59,567 bases of DNA from Phycisphaeraceae bacterium (GTDB lineage Bacteria > Planctomycetota > Phycisphaerae > Phycisphaerales > Phycisphaeraceae): positions 1 through 59,567 of the forward strand of contig JAJDCX010000058.1 of NCBI GenBank assembly GCA_029260615.1, read 5' to 3'. Below, piece by piece: positions 33,923-44,316 of this stretch; position 1 is the first letter of the stretch; every line of letters starts with the position of its first letter. The notes beneath the pieces were generated by a model. That model saw only the letters and a program-made list of their open reading frames with translations. It ran no database searches and had not been told where the DNA came from. The position numbers and the translations under genes were made by a program.

Positions 33923-35014
33923 TCAGCCGTCGAAAGCGGCTTTGATGGCTTGGGAGACACTTTGGACGGCCTCTTGGATCGGGACCGGGAGCTTGGCACC
34001 GGCGGCGCGGGCGTGCCCCCCACCGCCGAACTGGCCGGCGAGGTCGGCCACATTGACCGCATCGGGGCCGGGCTTGCTGCGGAAACTGATGCGTGCCAAC
34101 GGCTGCTTGCCATCCGGGGAATCTGGGGTGTCCGGGGAATCCGGGGGGTCGATCGAGCTTTCGGTGACCAGCGCAACGACCTGGATGCTCTTGACCTGTT
34201 GAGGGACATCGATCAGCCGTTCGGTTTCTTCTTCCAGTGCGCCGCTGTCTTTGAAGTCTTGTTCTGTGAGTGACATCACAGCGGCCTTGCCGCCCGCTAA
34301 CAGCGTCAGGCTATCAAGCGCGCGGGTCAGCAGCGCCAACTTGGCCGGTCGTTCGGTCTGGTGCAGTCGGGCGTAGAGCTCCGTGTGGTCAACGCCCATC
34401 TCTAGCAGGCGAGCCGCCAGGCGGTGGGTCTGTGGGCGTGTGTTGGAAAAACGAAACCAACCCGTGTCCGAGCCGATGCCCACAAACAAAGCCTCGGCAA
34501 TGGTTTGATCCCACCCCCCAGCCCCACTCCCGCTCCCGCCCCCGGGGCTAGACCCACTTCCCAGCAGGTCCAACAGTTCGGCAATAATCTCGGCGCAGGC
34601 CCCGGCACGGGCATCGACATATCTGTGAGCGGCATCGATGTCACCGCTTAGGTGGTGGTCAATAATCAATGTGTTGGCGAGGTTCGTCTCAAGCGTCTTG
34701 CGCATCGGCTCGACCTGCGACCAGGCCCCGGTATCGACCACGATGTAGAGTGCGCAGTCAGGGATCGTCAGGCCGTCGTGGAGGGTGTGCGTCAGGCCGT
34801 GGCCGTTGAGGCTGGCCAGTTGTGCGGGCACCGGGGGGGCGAAGCAGGGGAAGACCTGTTTACCCATCTTTTGCAGGGCGTAAGCGAGTGCGACGACCGA
34901 CCCAAATGCATCGCCATCGGGCTTGGCGTGGGTGGTAATAAAGATCGTGCTCTGGGCCTTACGGATGAGGTCCGCGGCGGCGGCGAGGTCGAGATTGCTT
35001 TGATGTTCGGGCAT
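33923..35014 (-). CDS. DHH/DHHA1 phosphoesterase, NrnA-like
   Basis: NrnA-type proteins degrade oligoribonucleotides and dephosphorylate pAp. The 363-aa protein has the N-terminal HAKPDGDAFGSV (residues 29-40), VVDTG, the DHH motif IIDHHLSGD (119-121) and a C-terminal DHHA1 domain with GGGGHARAAGAKLP. Two low-complexity insertions interrupt it: Gly/Ser-rich residues 152-168, and the Pro-Asp repeat DPPDSPDTPDSPDG at 289-302. The latter is coded by four 9-bp tandem units (34113-34148). Both fall in loops of the family fold as I understand it. ribF lies upstream on the same strand. Confidence 0.9.
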   Translation of the reverse strand: MPEHQSNLDLAAAADLIRKAQSTIFITTHAKPDGDAFGSVVALAYALQKMGKQVFPCFAPPVPAQLASLNGHGLTHTLHDGLTIPDCALYIVVDTGAWSQVEPMRKTLETNLANTLIIDHHLSGDIDAAHRYVDARAGACAEIIAELLDLLGSGSSPGGGSGSGAGGWDQTIAEALFVGIGSDTGWFRFSNTRPQTHRLAARLLEMGVDHTELYARLHQTERPAKLALLTRALDSLTLLAGGKAAVMSLTEQDFKDSGALEEETERLIDVPQQVKSIQVVALVTESSIDPPDSPDTPDSPDGKQPLARISFRSKPGPDAVNVADLAGQFGGGGHARAAGAKLPVPIQEAVQSVSQAIKAAFDG

Positions 35015-35083
35015 GGGGGAGTCGGGTATGGGGTTTGGAGGACTTGGGGCGTTAAATGAAGACCCCGGATGACATCCGGGGAT

Positions 35084-36028
35084 TTATATAGAGCTAACCG
35101 CTAACGGCTCGTAGCTCCTGACTTTTTCGATATCGCGGGCCAGTTGTTGGCGCAAGGCGTCGGGGTTTGGGAAGCGGATCTGGTCGCGGACCCAGTGGTG
35201 GAATTCGAGGGTTATTGGTTGGCCGTAGAGGTCGTCGTCGAAATCCAAGAGGTGGGCTTCGATGGTGAGTTGAATCTGGCCGAAGCTGGGTTTGTTCCCG
35301 ACGCTGATGGCGGCGATGTGCGAACGGTCGGTGCCGGGCAAGTGTGCGAGACCCGCGTAGACACCGTCGGCGGGGAGCGTGTGGTCGTCGAGTGTGGCGA
35401 GGTCGAGGTTAACGGTGGGGATGCCGATGGTTCGGCCGCGCTGCTCGCCCTTAACGACTTGGCTGGTCAAGGAGAACGGCTGGCCCAGGCAACGTTGAGC
35501 ATCCTGAACCCGGCCGTGACCGATCAACCAGCGGACGACCGAGCTACGCACTGTAACGACACTCAGGTCGGTCAGGGTCACGTCATGGCTGGGTTGGATC
35601 ACAACGTCGAAACCGTGTTGTTGGCCAAGTTTTTTAAGCAGGTCCACATCCCCCGCCCGACCCCTGCCAAAACGGAAGTCGGCCCCCTCAACAAACGCGA
35701 CCGGTCGGTGCCGATCCACGACCTCCTGGATGAAGTCTTGGGGAGACTGCCCAAGCACCTTTGGCGTGGGTTCAAGCACCAGCACCTCGTCCGCACCGGC
35801 GTGCTTGAGCCGGTCCAGTTTCTGGTTAAGCGGGCAGAGCCTCGGCGGCTGGTTGTCGGGATCGAGTGTGGCGTTTGGGTGTGGGTCGAAGGTCATCACG
35901 ACCACTTTTGCACCCGCGGCTGCATCTTTCCCGGCCCCTGCCAACTCGCGGGCGGTCGAGAGGATCGCGTGGTGTCCCATGTGGACGCCGTCAAAGTTCC
36001 CGATGGTGATAACGCTTGGAGCAGGCAT
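35084..36028 (-). CDS. ribF: Bifunctional riboflavin kinase / FAD synthetase
   Basis: RibF makes FMN from riboflavin and FAD from FMN. The 314-aa protein has an N-terminal FMN adenylyltransferase domain (SVITIGNFDGVHMGHHAIL; FDPHPNATLDP) and a C-terminal flavokinase domain (GEQRGRTIGIPTVNLDL, LPADGVYAGLA, then EAHLLDFDDDLYGQPITLEF). I start at ATG 36028 because the family begins here; the frame is open to 36163 without support. TATCCT (36036-36041) ends seven bases upstream, and CTGACC 17 bp further is a plausible -35. The mRNA is therefore probably leaderless. Confidence 0.95.
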   Translation of the reverse strand: MPAPSVITIGNFDGVHMGHHAILSTARELAGAGKDAAAGAKVVVMTFDPHPNATLDPDNQPPRLCPLNQKLDRLKHAGADEVLVLEPTPKVLGQSPQDFIQEVVDRHRPVAFVEGADFRFGRGRAGDVDLLKKLGQQHGFDVVIQPSHDVTLTDLSVVTVRSSVVRWLIGHGRVQDAQRCLGQPFSLTSQVVKGEQRGRTIGIPTVNLDLATLDDHTLPADGVYAGLAHLPGTDRSHIAAISVGNKPSFGQIQLTIEAHLLDFDDDLYGQPITLEFHHWVRDQIRFPNPDALRQQLARDIEKVRSYEPLAVSSI

Positions 36029-36149
36029 GACGTGAAGGATAGCCGACCTCGCCCCCCGGGTCAGCCGGGCAAAGGTCAAACCCCCAGGATTCGCACCCGG
36101 ATTCCCCCCAGATCTTCCCCGGCTTTGTTCCATTCCCCGCCCCGGGTAA

Positions 36150-36941
36150 TCACACCTGCTCACCGTCGTCCGGGTTCAAAGCGATGTCCGGTTCGCCGTC
36201 CTGGCCGTCAATCTCCGCAGGCGGTCGGTCGAACAGCACGACCCTGCCGCAATCCAGTGTCTTGGCAAGGCCCAGTTCCAGCAGGGCGTTCAGTGCGGCG
36301 GCCTGCTCGGCTTCTTTCTTGGAGTTGGCCCAGGACGGGTTGCAGCGGCGGCCGTTCACCTCCGCGCAGACCTCGAAGCACTTGGAATGGTCCGGGCCCT
36401 TCTCATCCATGACGATATAGGTCGGGTTGCTGGGCAGGTGCTTCTGGGCGTATTGCTGCAGGACGCTCTTGAAGTTCCGCTGGTGCGACGACTCGGCGGC
36501 CTCTTGGATAAACGGGACCATGTGCTTGAGGATAAACTCACGCACCCGATCCATCCCTGCGTCCATGTAGATCGCGGCGATCAGTGATTCTAACACCGCC
36601 GCAGCGACACTACTGGGAAGGTCCGGTCGCCCCGCCATGCCTTTGCCCAGGCTCAGCATCCCGGACATGTTGCTCTTGACGCTGATGAGGGCACACACTC
36701 GTCGGCTGACTACCGCGCTCTTGATCTTTGTCAGATCGCCTTCCAGCAGATCGGGGTAGGTGTCATGGAGGTACTCACAGACCACGAACCCAAGGATCGC
36801 GTCGCCGAGGAATTCCATGCGTTCATTACTCTCCAGACGGTCACCCGCTTTGGATGCGTGGGTGAGTGCCTCTAACAGAAGTGAGGGGTCCTTAAACCGG
36901 TAGCCAAGAACCTCGTGGGCTTTATCAAGCATAGCGGGCAT
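36150..36941 (-). CDS. rnc: Ribonuclease III
   Basis: RNase III cleaves double-stranded RNA, including rRNA precursors. The 263-aa protein shows the signature NERMEFLGDAILGFVVCEYL, the second metal-binding region AAVLESLIAAIYMDAG, and a C-terminal dsRBD (SVLQQYAQKHLPSNPTYIV, then NSKKEAEQAAALNALLELGL). A further ~40-residue acidic tail is unusual. A perfect 8-bp hairpin followed by TTTT lies in the leader at 36974-36992, where RNase III could act on its own mRNA; this is inference. Confidence 0.95.
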   Translation of the reverse strand: MPAMLDKAHEVLGYRFKDPSLLLEALTHASKAGDRLESNERMEFLGDAILGFVVCEYLHDTYPDLLEGDLTKIKSAVVSRRVCALISVKSNMSGMLSLGKGMAGRPDLPSSVAAAVLESLIAAIYMDAGMDRVREFILKHMVPFIQEAAESSHQRNFKSVLQQYAQKHLPSNPTYIVMDEKGPDHSKCFEVCAEVNGRRCNPSWANSKKEAEQAAALNALLELGLAKTLDCGRVVLFDRPPAEIDGQDGEPDIALNPDDGEQV

Positions 36942-37085
36942 TCAGATGGCTAGGTCACGAATCATTCCCTAAAACGCTCGACAATCGAGCGTCCTGTGCC
37001 ATCCGGTGCCGCGGCGGTGACGCTGGTCTTGCCAGTGCGCCGCTGCGTCAGCGGAATATTATGAGTATCGACCGGGTATCACTGC

Positions 37086-37114
37086 TTGTCAATAGCTTTC
37101 TAGCACAGTAGGCT
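37086..37114 (+). promoter_or_regulatory. Predicted promoter of the S55-like gene
   Basis: TTGTCA (37086-37091) and TAGGCT (37109-37114) are 17 bp apart, with the start ATG only nine bases after the -10 box. It lies in the divergent region with rnc. Confidence 0.6.
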
Positions 37115-37123
37115 TCATTACTT

Positions 37124-39109
37124 ATGAGTCACCCCACCCATCGGACCCGCCTGGCCGTTCTCCTACTGGGCTTATTGTCCCTTATCTGCACGCCCAAGGC
37201 CCTGGCACAGGGGGTGATCGTCCCCGACCAGCTCACCCCCGCGATGCCCTTGCAAGACATCCGTGTCGGGATGACCGGCTACGGGATGACCGTGTTCCAC
37301 GGCACGGAGATCGAGCCGTTCAACGTCGTGGTCGTCAGTGTGATGCCCAACTCCTCGCCGACGCGCAGCGTGATCTGGATCCGCTGCGACGACCCGAGGA
37401 TGGTCGAGTCCGGCCCGGTGCAGGGGATGTCCGGCTCGCCGATCTATCTTTGGGATGAGGATGAGCCCCACGAGTTAGGCCAAGGCGGCAAACTCATCGG
37501 TGCCTTTGCGTTTGGTTATTCCGAGGCCCAACAGTGCCTGGTCGGCGTCCAGCCCATCGGTTACATGCGTGACTCGGCCACACGCGCCGCAGCACAACAA
37601 GACAATGCTTCTGACACAAAAGGCGCACGCAGTGGATCGACCCGCCAGGTAATCCAACTGTTGGACCGCCTGGAACAGATGCCCCAAGCCGGGGATGATT
37701 CTTCACTCAGCAAGATACGCCTGCGTGCGATCCGTGATGTCCTGCTCCGCGCAACGGGCAGGCCGGACGCAACCACCTGGAACACCTCAACGACCGGCAC
37801 TGTTTCAGGCCCCCATGCCGGCGCGATGGCTTCGCGGTTGATGCTCCCGATCTCGCTGGGCTCACCACGCACCGCCGAGGTATTCGCGCCATTGCTTGAG
37901 CCGATGGGTTTTATGGGTATATCCAACGACGCCTCGGCCGTCGGGGGCGAACCTCCGCACGGGATCGATCCCGCGGCCACTTCACTGGAGCCCGGCAGCG
38001 TGCTGACCATCCCGCTGGCGTTTGGCGACATGGACCTGAGCGCATCAGGTACGGTGACCGACGTCTTGCCCGGCGGCGAAGTTTTAGCGTTTGGCCATCC
38101 GATGTTCGGGCTGGGCAAGGCGCAGGTGCCCATGGCCACTGGGTACGTCCACTTCGTCATGCCACGCAGGTCCATCAGCTTCAAGAGCAGCGGCAGCCTC
38201 ACGCCCTTGGGCACCCTGGTCCGAGACGAGAGCGCCGGTGTCGTCGGCGTTAAAGAAGTCCGCTACACCACTGCACCCATCGACGTCACCGTCAACATGC
38301 CCGGCCAACCCGCCAGCACCTACCACTACCAGGTCGTCAACGAGCCGATGCTATCGGCCATGCTCACCGCCACCGTCATCTACAACAGCATCGAGACCGT
38401 ACACGCCGTGCCGGTTGAGAACACCATCCGCCTGCGGTCACAGATGAAATTTGCCGGGGGCCGGGTATTTGAGTTAGACACCCTGATCGCCGGGGGCTCG
38501 GCGGTGAACCCCATCTTTGAGATGCTCACGCCCCTGTCCGTCATGGCGATCAACCCCTACGAATCACTGGATGTCGAATCGATCAGCGTCACCATCGACG
38601 TCGAAGAAGGCAACCGCATGGGCTCGATCATCGGTGCTCGGCTCGAACGTTCCCAAGTCGCGCCCGGCGAAACGGTCGGCGTGTTGCTGGATATCCAACA
38701 CTACGCAGGCAAGCTCGAACAACGACGCATCCAGGTCAAGATCCCTGACGACCTGGAAGAGGGCGACTACCCCCTGACCGTCAGCGGGGCCAGCGCCTTC
38801 GCGGGGATGAAGATCAACTCACAGCCGCACAAGATGGTCACCCGTAACATCGACGACCTGGTGGACTTCATCCAAGAGACGATGTCCTTCCGCAGTGACG
38901 TAATTTACACCGCCATCCAACTCCCCCCCGACGGGCTGGCTGTCGGGCGGACCGAGATGGTCAACCTCCCGTCCAGCCGGGCCGCGATTTTAAGCAGCCC
39001 CACGACAACTGAAACGATCCCGTTCGCAGGCCTGATCGACCAGGCTTTTGATGCGGACACCGTGATCCTTGGCCAAGTCAGCTTCACCCTCAACGTCCGC
39101 AAACCGTAA
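37124..39109 (+). CDS. Secreted SpoIVB/S55-type peptidase-like protein
   Basis: The 661-aa product has a signal peptide (hydrophobic residues 9-28, cleavage near ALAQG). Its first domain resembles the SpoIVB peptidase S55 family: DIRVGMTGYGMTVFHGTEIE, the candidate Ser motif GMSGSPIYLW (residues 101-110), KLIGAFAFGY and, near residue 325, AFGHPMFGLG. In SpoIVB the Ser and an upstream His form the active site; here a matching His is not obvious, so protease activity is uncertain. The C-terminal third is a beta-rich domain without a recognised family. The beta-propeller gene follows after 58 bp, so both may act together in the envelope. Confidence 0.82.
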   Translation: MSHPTHRTRLAVLLLGLLSLICTPKALAQGVIVPDQLTPAMPLQDIRVGMTGYGMTVFHGTEIEPFNVVVVSVMPNSSPTRSVIWIRCDDPRMVESGPVQGMSGSPIYLWDEDEPHELGQGGKLIGAFAFGYSEAQQCLVGVQPIGYMRDSATRAAAQQDNASDTKGARSGSTRQVIQLLDRLEQMPQAGDDSSLSKIRLRAIRDVLLRATGRPDATTWNTSTTGTVSGPHAGAMASRLMLPISLGSPRTAEVFAPLLEPMGFMGISNDASAVGGEPPHGIDPAATSLEPGSVLTIPLAFGDMDLSASGTVTDVLPGGEVLAFGHPMFGLGKAQVPMATGYVHFVMPRRSISFKSSGSLTPLGTLVRDESAGVVGVKEVRYTTAPIDVTVNMPGQPASTYHYQVVNEPMLSAMLTATVIYNSIETVHAVPVENTIRLRSQMKFAGGRVFELDTLIAGGSAVNPIFEMLTPLSVMAINPYESLDVESISVTIDVEEGNRMGSIIGARLERSQVAPGETVGVLLDIQHYAGKLEQRRIQVKIPDDLEEGDYPLTVSGASAFAGMKINSQPHKMVTRNIDDLVDFIQETMSFRSDVIYTAIQLPPDGLAVGRTEMVNLPSSRAAILSSPTTTETIPFAGLIDQAFDADTVILGQVSFTLNVRKP

Positions 39110-39167
39110 CCGTTCCCGCTGCAAACCGTAACAGCCCCCGCTGTTCTGAACGATAGAAAGACCCGGC

Positions 39168-41657
39168 ATGCATAAGTCCCCCCGGTTCCCCCGCACGTTT
39201 CTCCTCCTGGTATTCGCAGTAGGGCCCGCCTGCCTGATGAGCCCCAGCGCTTCGGCGATCCAGCCCCAACGGTTTGAACACGCCACCGAAGCCGACTTCG
39301 AGCCCGGTGAGGTCGATGGCACACTGGTCACCAGCCTCGGGGATGTCAAGCTCGCTACCGAGTCCAAATCCATCGGTGAGATGCCCGAAGAAGCCAGCAT
39401 CATCTACGACCTGCACCAGATGCCCGATGGCACGATCTACCTCGCCGCTGGGCCCAAAGGCAAACTGCTAAAGCAAGACGGAGACGAGGTCGTTGAAGTC
39501 GCTGACCTTCCCGAAGAGCAAGTCTTCGCGCTGGATGAATACAACGGCAAGCTCCTGATCGCCATCAGCGGTGAATCCAGCCGACTGGCACTCTTGGAAG
39601 AAGGCGAACTCAAGACGCTGACCGAGTTGCAAGGCGTGCGTTACATCTGGGACATCCTCATCCCATCAGCCGACATGTTCGACGGCCCAGCGATCCTCAT
39701 CGCAACCGGGACCGAGGGCAAGGTCCTGCGTATCAAGCCCGACGACGAAGAACCGATCGTGCCGTTGTTAGACGCCCAGCAGGCGAACATCCTCTGCCTG
39801 GCGATGGACAACCAGGGGCGCATCATCGCCGGCACAGATGAGGACGGGCTGGTGCTTCGCCTTGAGGCAGGTGAGGAGGACGGCTACCAGGCCTTTGCAA
39901 TGTTTGACGCATCGGAGCCGGAGATCGGTGCCTTGCTGGTGGCATCCGATGGCTCGCTCTACGTCGGGACCGCCGATGCCGAACAAGCCCGCCCAGGCCG
40001 ACTGGAAGAGGCGGCCAGCGAAGAATCAGGCCGACCCGATGATGACAAAGACACCGACGATACAGAAGACCAGCCCGACGACGCCGAAGAGCCGGGCGAC
40101 GCCCCTGCCGAACCCGGTGACATCCCAGGTGTGGAGCCCGACCCTCAGCCAATCGACGATGCTGGCGAGACCGACCAAGCCCAAGCCGATACAACAACGG
40201 ATAACGCAGACAACAACGCCACCGCCGACGCTGCCCCAAGCGATGAAGCCGCACCGGAACAGGCCGACACCGACCCAACCCCCGAGCAATACGACCGCCT
40301 GCGTGAGCTGATCCGTGACCGGCTCAGCAAGGCACGCAAGTCAGGCCAGATGCAGGCCGGTATTGGCGGGTCCAAATCAAGCTCATCATCCGCCAGCCGA
40401 TCACGCCCCGTCAGCGCCCCCGCCGCCGAGAAGGAAGGCAACGCCGTCTACCACATCGACAGCCAGGGCTTCGTCCACGAGGTCTTCCGCGACTCGGTCA
40501 TGATCCTCAAACTCGTCGAAACCGACGGCAAACTCCTCGCCGCAACCGGCAACGAAGGCCAGGTCTTCGTGATCGATCCCGTGACAAGAGAAACAGCCGT
40601 TTTGGTTGATCTGGGCTCCGAACAGGTCCCCGCCATGATGATGAGCAAAGACGGCGGCACCGTCTTGGGCACCGCCAACCCCGCCGAGCTCTTCACGCTC
40701 GGCAGCAGCTACGGCCACCGCGGCATCTACACCAGCCCGACTCTCGACGCCGCACAGATCAGCCTCTGGGGCGCGATGAGCCTCACCGCCGACATCCCCC
40801 AGGGCTGCTCACTGACCGTCGAAACACGCAGCGGCAACGTCCAGGACCCCGAGCAGGCCGCGTGGTCCGCATGGTCTCAGGCTCAATCCCTGATGCCCGA
40901 CGACAAGCTCCCCGCACTGGCACCCAAAGAGCTGGCCGTGCAATCCCCCCCCGCCCGGTTCCTGCAGTACCGCCTGACCCTCACCGGCTCCGACGACCTC
41001 ACCCCCGTCGTCGGCCGCATCGAAGCCGCCTACGTCACACCCAACCTCAAGCCCGTGATCGCCAAGGTCACCGCCGCCTACCCCGAGGAGGCCGAGCCCG
41101 ACGCCCCACCCGCCACCCTCATGACCATCGAGTGGGAAGCAGCCGACGACAACCAGGACCCCCTGATCTACAAGCTGCAGTACCAGCCCGCCGGATCGGA
41201 CAGCGTCCTGCTGATCGCCGAAGACCTTACCGATCTCACCTATGAATGGGAAACCCGCCGTGTCCCCGACGGCCGATACACCGTCCGGGTCACCGCCGAT
41301 GATCGGCCCGACAACCCCGGTGACATGGCTATGACCACCACACGCCGCGCCAGCCCCGTCCTGATCGACAATTCCCCCCCCGACCTGACCTCTCAAAAAA
41401 CCGTAACTGGCGGTGAAATCAAGGTTTCCGGTCAAGTTACCGATGACTGGTCCAACATCCAGTCCCTGGCCTACTCACTGGATTCCGACGACGAGTACCA
41501 CCCCATCCTCCCAGGCGACCTGATCTTCGATTCGACACAGGAAAGCTGGGACGTTACGATCTCCGATCTTTCCCCGGGTCCGCATGTGTTAACCCTGCGG
41601 GCCGCCGACACCCGGGGCAATACGGTGTATCGATCGGTGATATTCCAGACCAAGTAA
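39168..41657 (+). CDS. Secreted beta-propeller protein with acidic spacer and Ig-like domain
   Basis: The 829-aa product has a signal peptide (residues about 8-28) and WD/PQQ-like beta-propeller blades before and after a long low-complexity spacer. Typical strands are LHQMPDGTIYLAAGPKGKLL and GNEGQVFVIDPVTRETAVLV. The spacer, residues about 280-375, is extremely rich in Asp, Glu, Pro, Ala and Gln. From about residue 620 a fibronectin/Ig-like module appears (PDGRYTVRVTADDRPDNPGD). A secreted binding or scaffold role is likely; no catalytic motif is seen. It follows the S55-like gene closely and is probably co-transcribed. Confidence 0.8.
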   Translation: MHKSPRFPRTFLLLVFAVGPACLMSPSASAIQPQRFEHATEADFEPGEVDGTLVTSLGDVKLATESKSIGEMPEEASIIYDLHQMPDGTIYLAAGPKGKLLKQDGDEVVEVADLPEEQVFALDEYNGKLLIAISGESSRLALLEEGELKTLTELQGVRYIWDILIPSADMFDGPAILIATGTEGKVLRIKPDDEEPIVPLLDAQQANILCLAMDNQGRIIAGTDEDGLVLRLEAGEEDGYQAFAMFDASEPEIGALLVASDGSLYVGTADAEQARPGRLEEAASEESGRPDDDKDTDDTEDQPDDAEEPGDAPAEPGDIPGVEPDPQPIDDAGETDQAQADTTTDNADNNATADAAPSDEAAPEQADTDPTPEQYDRLRELIRDRLSKARKSGQMQAGIGGSKSSSSSASRSRPVSAPAAEKEGNAVYHIDSQGFVHEVFRDSVMILKLVETDGKLLAATGNEGQVFVIDPVTRETAVLVDLGSEQVPAMMMSKDGGTVLGTANPAELFTLGSSYGHRGIYTSPTLDAAQISLWGAMSLTADIPQGCSLTVETRSGNVQDPEQAAWSAWSQAQSLMPDDKLPALAPKELAVQSPPARFLQYRLTLTGSDDLTPVVGRIEAAYVTPNLKPVIAKVTAAYPEEAEPDAPPATLMTIEWEAADDNQDPLIYKLQYQPAGSDSVLLIAEDLTDLTYEWETRRVPDGRYTVRVTADDRPDNPGDMAMTTTRRASPVLIDNSPPDLTSQKTVTGGEIKVSGQVTDDWSNIQSLAYSLDSDDEYHPILPGDLIFDSTQESWDVTISDLSPGPHVLTLRAADTRGNTVYRSVIFQTK

Positions 41658-41733
41658 CCCGGCGTGCCGGGCCCAAACAGGCCCCACCCAGGCCCCCGGC
41701 TTTTTCCCGGCTTTGACCGCAGGAGCGCTCGCG

Positions 41734-41883
41734 ATGTCCACTCATTACCCCAAACGACGCAGCCTGATCAAGCGTGCCCGCAAGTTCGGCTTCCGTGCCC
41801 GCATGCGGACCAAGGACGGCCGAAAGATCATCAGCTCCAAACGCCGGATGGGCCGAAGCGTCAACGTCCGCAGCAGCTTCTAA
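41734..41883 (+). CDS. rpmH: 50S ribosomal protein L34 (bL34)
   Basis: A 49-aa basic protein whose centre, KRARKFGFRARMRTKDGRK, followed by SKRRMGR, matches the core of L34. The ends diverge from typical L34 (start MSTHYPKRRSLI, end SVNVRSSF). AGGAG lies eight bases before ATG 41734. In most bacteria rpmH is followed by rnpA and lies beside dnaA and oriC; here the next gene is eno, with its own promoter, and no rnpA frame is seen in 41884-42071. It follows the beta-propeller gene by 76 bp. Confidence 0.88.
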   Translation: MSTHYPKRRSLIKRARKFGFRARMRTKDGRKIISSKRRMGRSVNVRSSF

Positions 41884-41954
41884 GCCCGCGGCCCCGCACA
41901 CCAACAAGTCGTTCTGATTGATCCAACCCCGAGCCCGTCTTCCGACAGGTTCGT

Positions 41955-41983
41955 TTGGATAGTGCGCGCTCCCCTGCTACACT
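41955..41983 (+). promoter_or_regulatory. Predicted promoter of eno
   Basis: TTGGAT (41955-41960) and TACACT (41978-41983) are 17 bp apart, and TGC precedes the -10 box as an extended -10. Transcription would start near 41990, about 80 nt before the eno ATG. Confidence 0.6.
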
Positions 41984-42035
41984 CTGATTCTCATTACGGG
42001 CCCTACCCAATAGGGACCAACGAGTACCCGCCTAA

Positions 42036-43376
<1,341 letters not shown>

Positions 43377-43377
43377 T

Positions 43378-43740
43378 ATGACTTCACCACAGATCAATCT
43401 CGTTGTGATCCGCTCACCTGACATTGATCGTGCTGTTACGTTCTATCAGACGATTGGTCTGACTTTCACCAAGCACGCACACGGCTCAGGACCACAGCAC
43501 TATGCCTGTGATCAGATGGGTTGTGTGTTTGAGATTTACCCGGCCTCAGACAAGACGATCTCAACAGAATCTACGCGGATTGGATTTTCGGTCTCGTCCG
43601 TTGACGAAACTGTCACAAAGCTGCTAACGGTTGGTGCAGCGGTGATAGCGGAACCAAAAGATTCACCTTGGGGACGCAGAGCAGTGATGTCTGATTTCGA
43701 TGGGCATCGAGTAGAAATCACGGCGGTGCAGTCAGTCTAG
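43378..43740 (+). CDS. VOC-family (glyoxalase/bleomycin-resistance-like) protein
   Basis: The 120-aa product is a single vicinal-oxygen-chelate module: INLVVIRSPDIDRAVTFYQT and GLTFTKHAHGSGPQHYACD, then GCVFEIYP and DFDGHRVEITAV. A lone module would work as a dimer; the metal ligands include the Glu of FEIYP and the Glu of VEITAV. The start is ATG 43378, directly after the eno stop. The reaction is unknown; resistance, dioxygenase and isomerase activities all occur in this fold. A terminator follows. Confidence 0.85.
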   Translation: MTSPQINLVVIRSPDIDRAVTFYQTIGLTFTKHAHGSGPQHYACDQMGCVFEIYPASDKTISTESTRIGFSVSSVDETVTKLLTVGAAVIAEPKDSPWGRRAVMSDFDGHRVEITAVQSV

Positions 43741-43773
43741 TCATATATAATATCTTCCTATTGCATTACCACG

Positions 43774-43806
43774 AAGCCCACGTTGTAAAAACGTGGGCTT
43801 CTTTTG
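43774..43806 (+). terminator. Rho-independent terminator after eno-VOC
   Basis: The arms AAGCCCACGT (43774-43783) and ACGTGGGCTT (43791-43800) enclose a 7-nt loop, followed by CTTTTGT. The 10-bp stem is identical to that of the rpsD terminator at 14523-14550. Confidence 0.85.
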
Positions 43807-43833
43807 TGCTAGAAACCGCGATATGCTGTGGCC

Positions 43834-44274
43834 ATGCTTGAGGTCACCACTTGGGACACCCTGTGCCTGCGGTTTATCCCCCGCGAGTTCCCGCTTGACC
43901 CGGTTCAGCGGCGTTCGGCTCAGCGGCTGCTTCGCATGAGGGCGGGAACCTTCAAAGAATTTATGGGGATTTGGTTGGTTCCTGAGACACTGTTCGGGGG
44001 CGCAGCGGGTCTTGGCCTATATCTAACCGGCATGGGCCTTGTGATCTCGGCTTTAGCGGTCGTACTGGCCGGCATCGTCCTCTGGGTACACTTTGCGATC
44101 CACATGCGTGCCCGTGTCGAGCCGCATCTGTGTGAGGTGCTTCTTGGTTTAGGGTTCGTGATATGTCCCGGGTGTTACTACTGGTTGGGGCAAGACTCAC
44201 AAAAACCTCAGCCGTGCCCGGAGTGTGGTTTGCAAGCCCATGTGACAGAACGTGCTAATTTTACCTATCGATGA
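43834..44274 (+). CDS. Small membrane protein with zinc ribbon
   Basis: The 146-aa product has two hydrophobic helices (about residues 48-90) followed by CPGCYYWL and CPECGL, a CxxC pair typical of the zinc-ribbon membrane proteins of this lineage. Its function is unknown. TATGCT (43822-43827) ends six bases before ATG 43834, so the message is probably leaderless; a GTG at 43828 is in frame but would start at the transcription start region. The HEAT-like gene follows by 42 bp. Confidence 0.7.
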   Translation: MLEVTTWDTLCLRFIPREFPLDPVQRRSAQRLLRMRAGTFKEFMGIWLVPETLFGGAAGLGLYLTGMGLVISALAVVLAGIVLWVHFAIHMRARVEPHLCEVLLGLGFVICPGCYYWLGQDSQKPQPCPECGLQAHVTERANFTYR

Positions 44275-44316
44275 TCCCGTATTTCTGTCCCTTGATAAGC
44301 CCAGCGAGTTCTTGAT

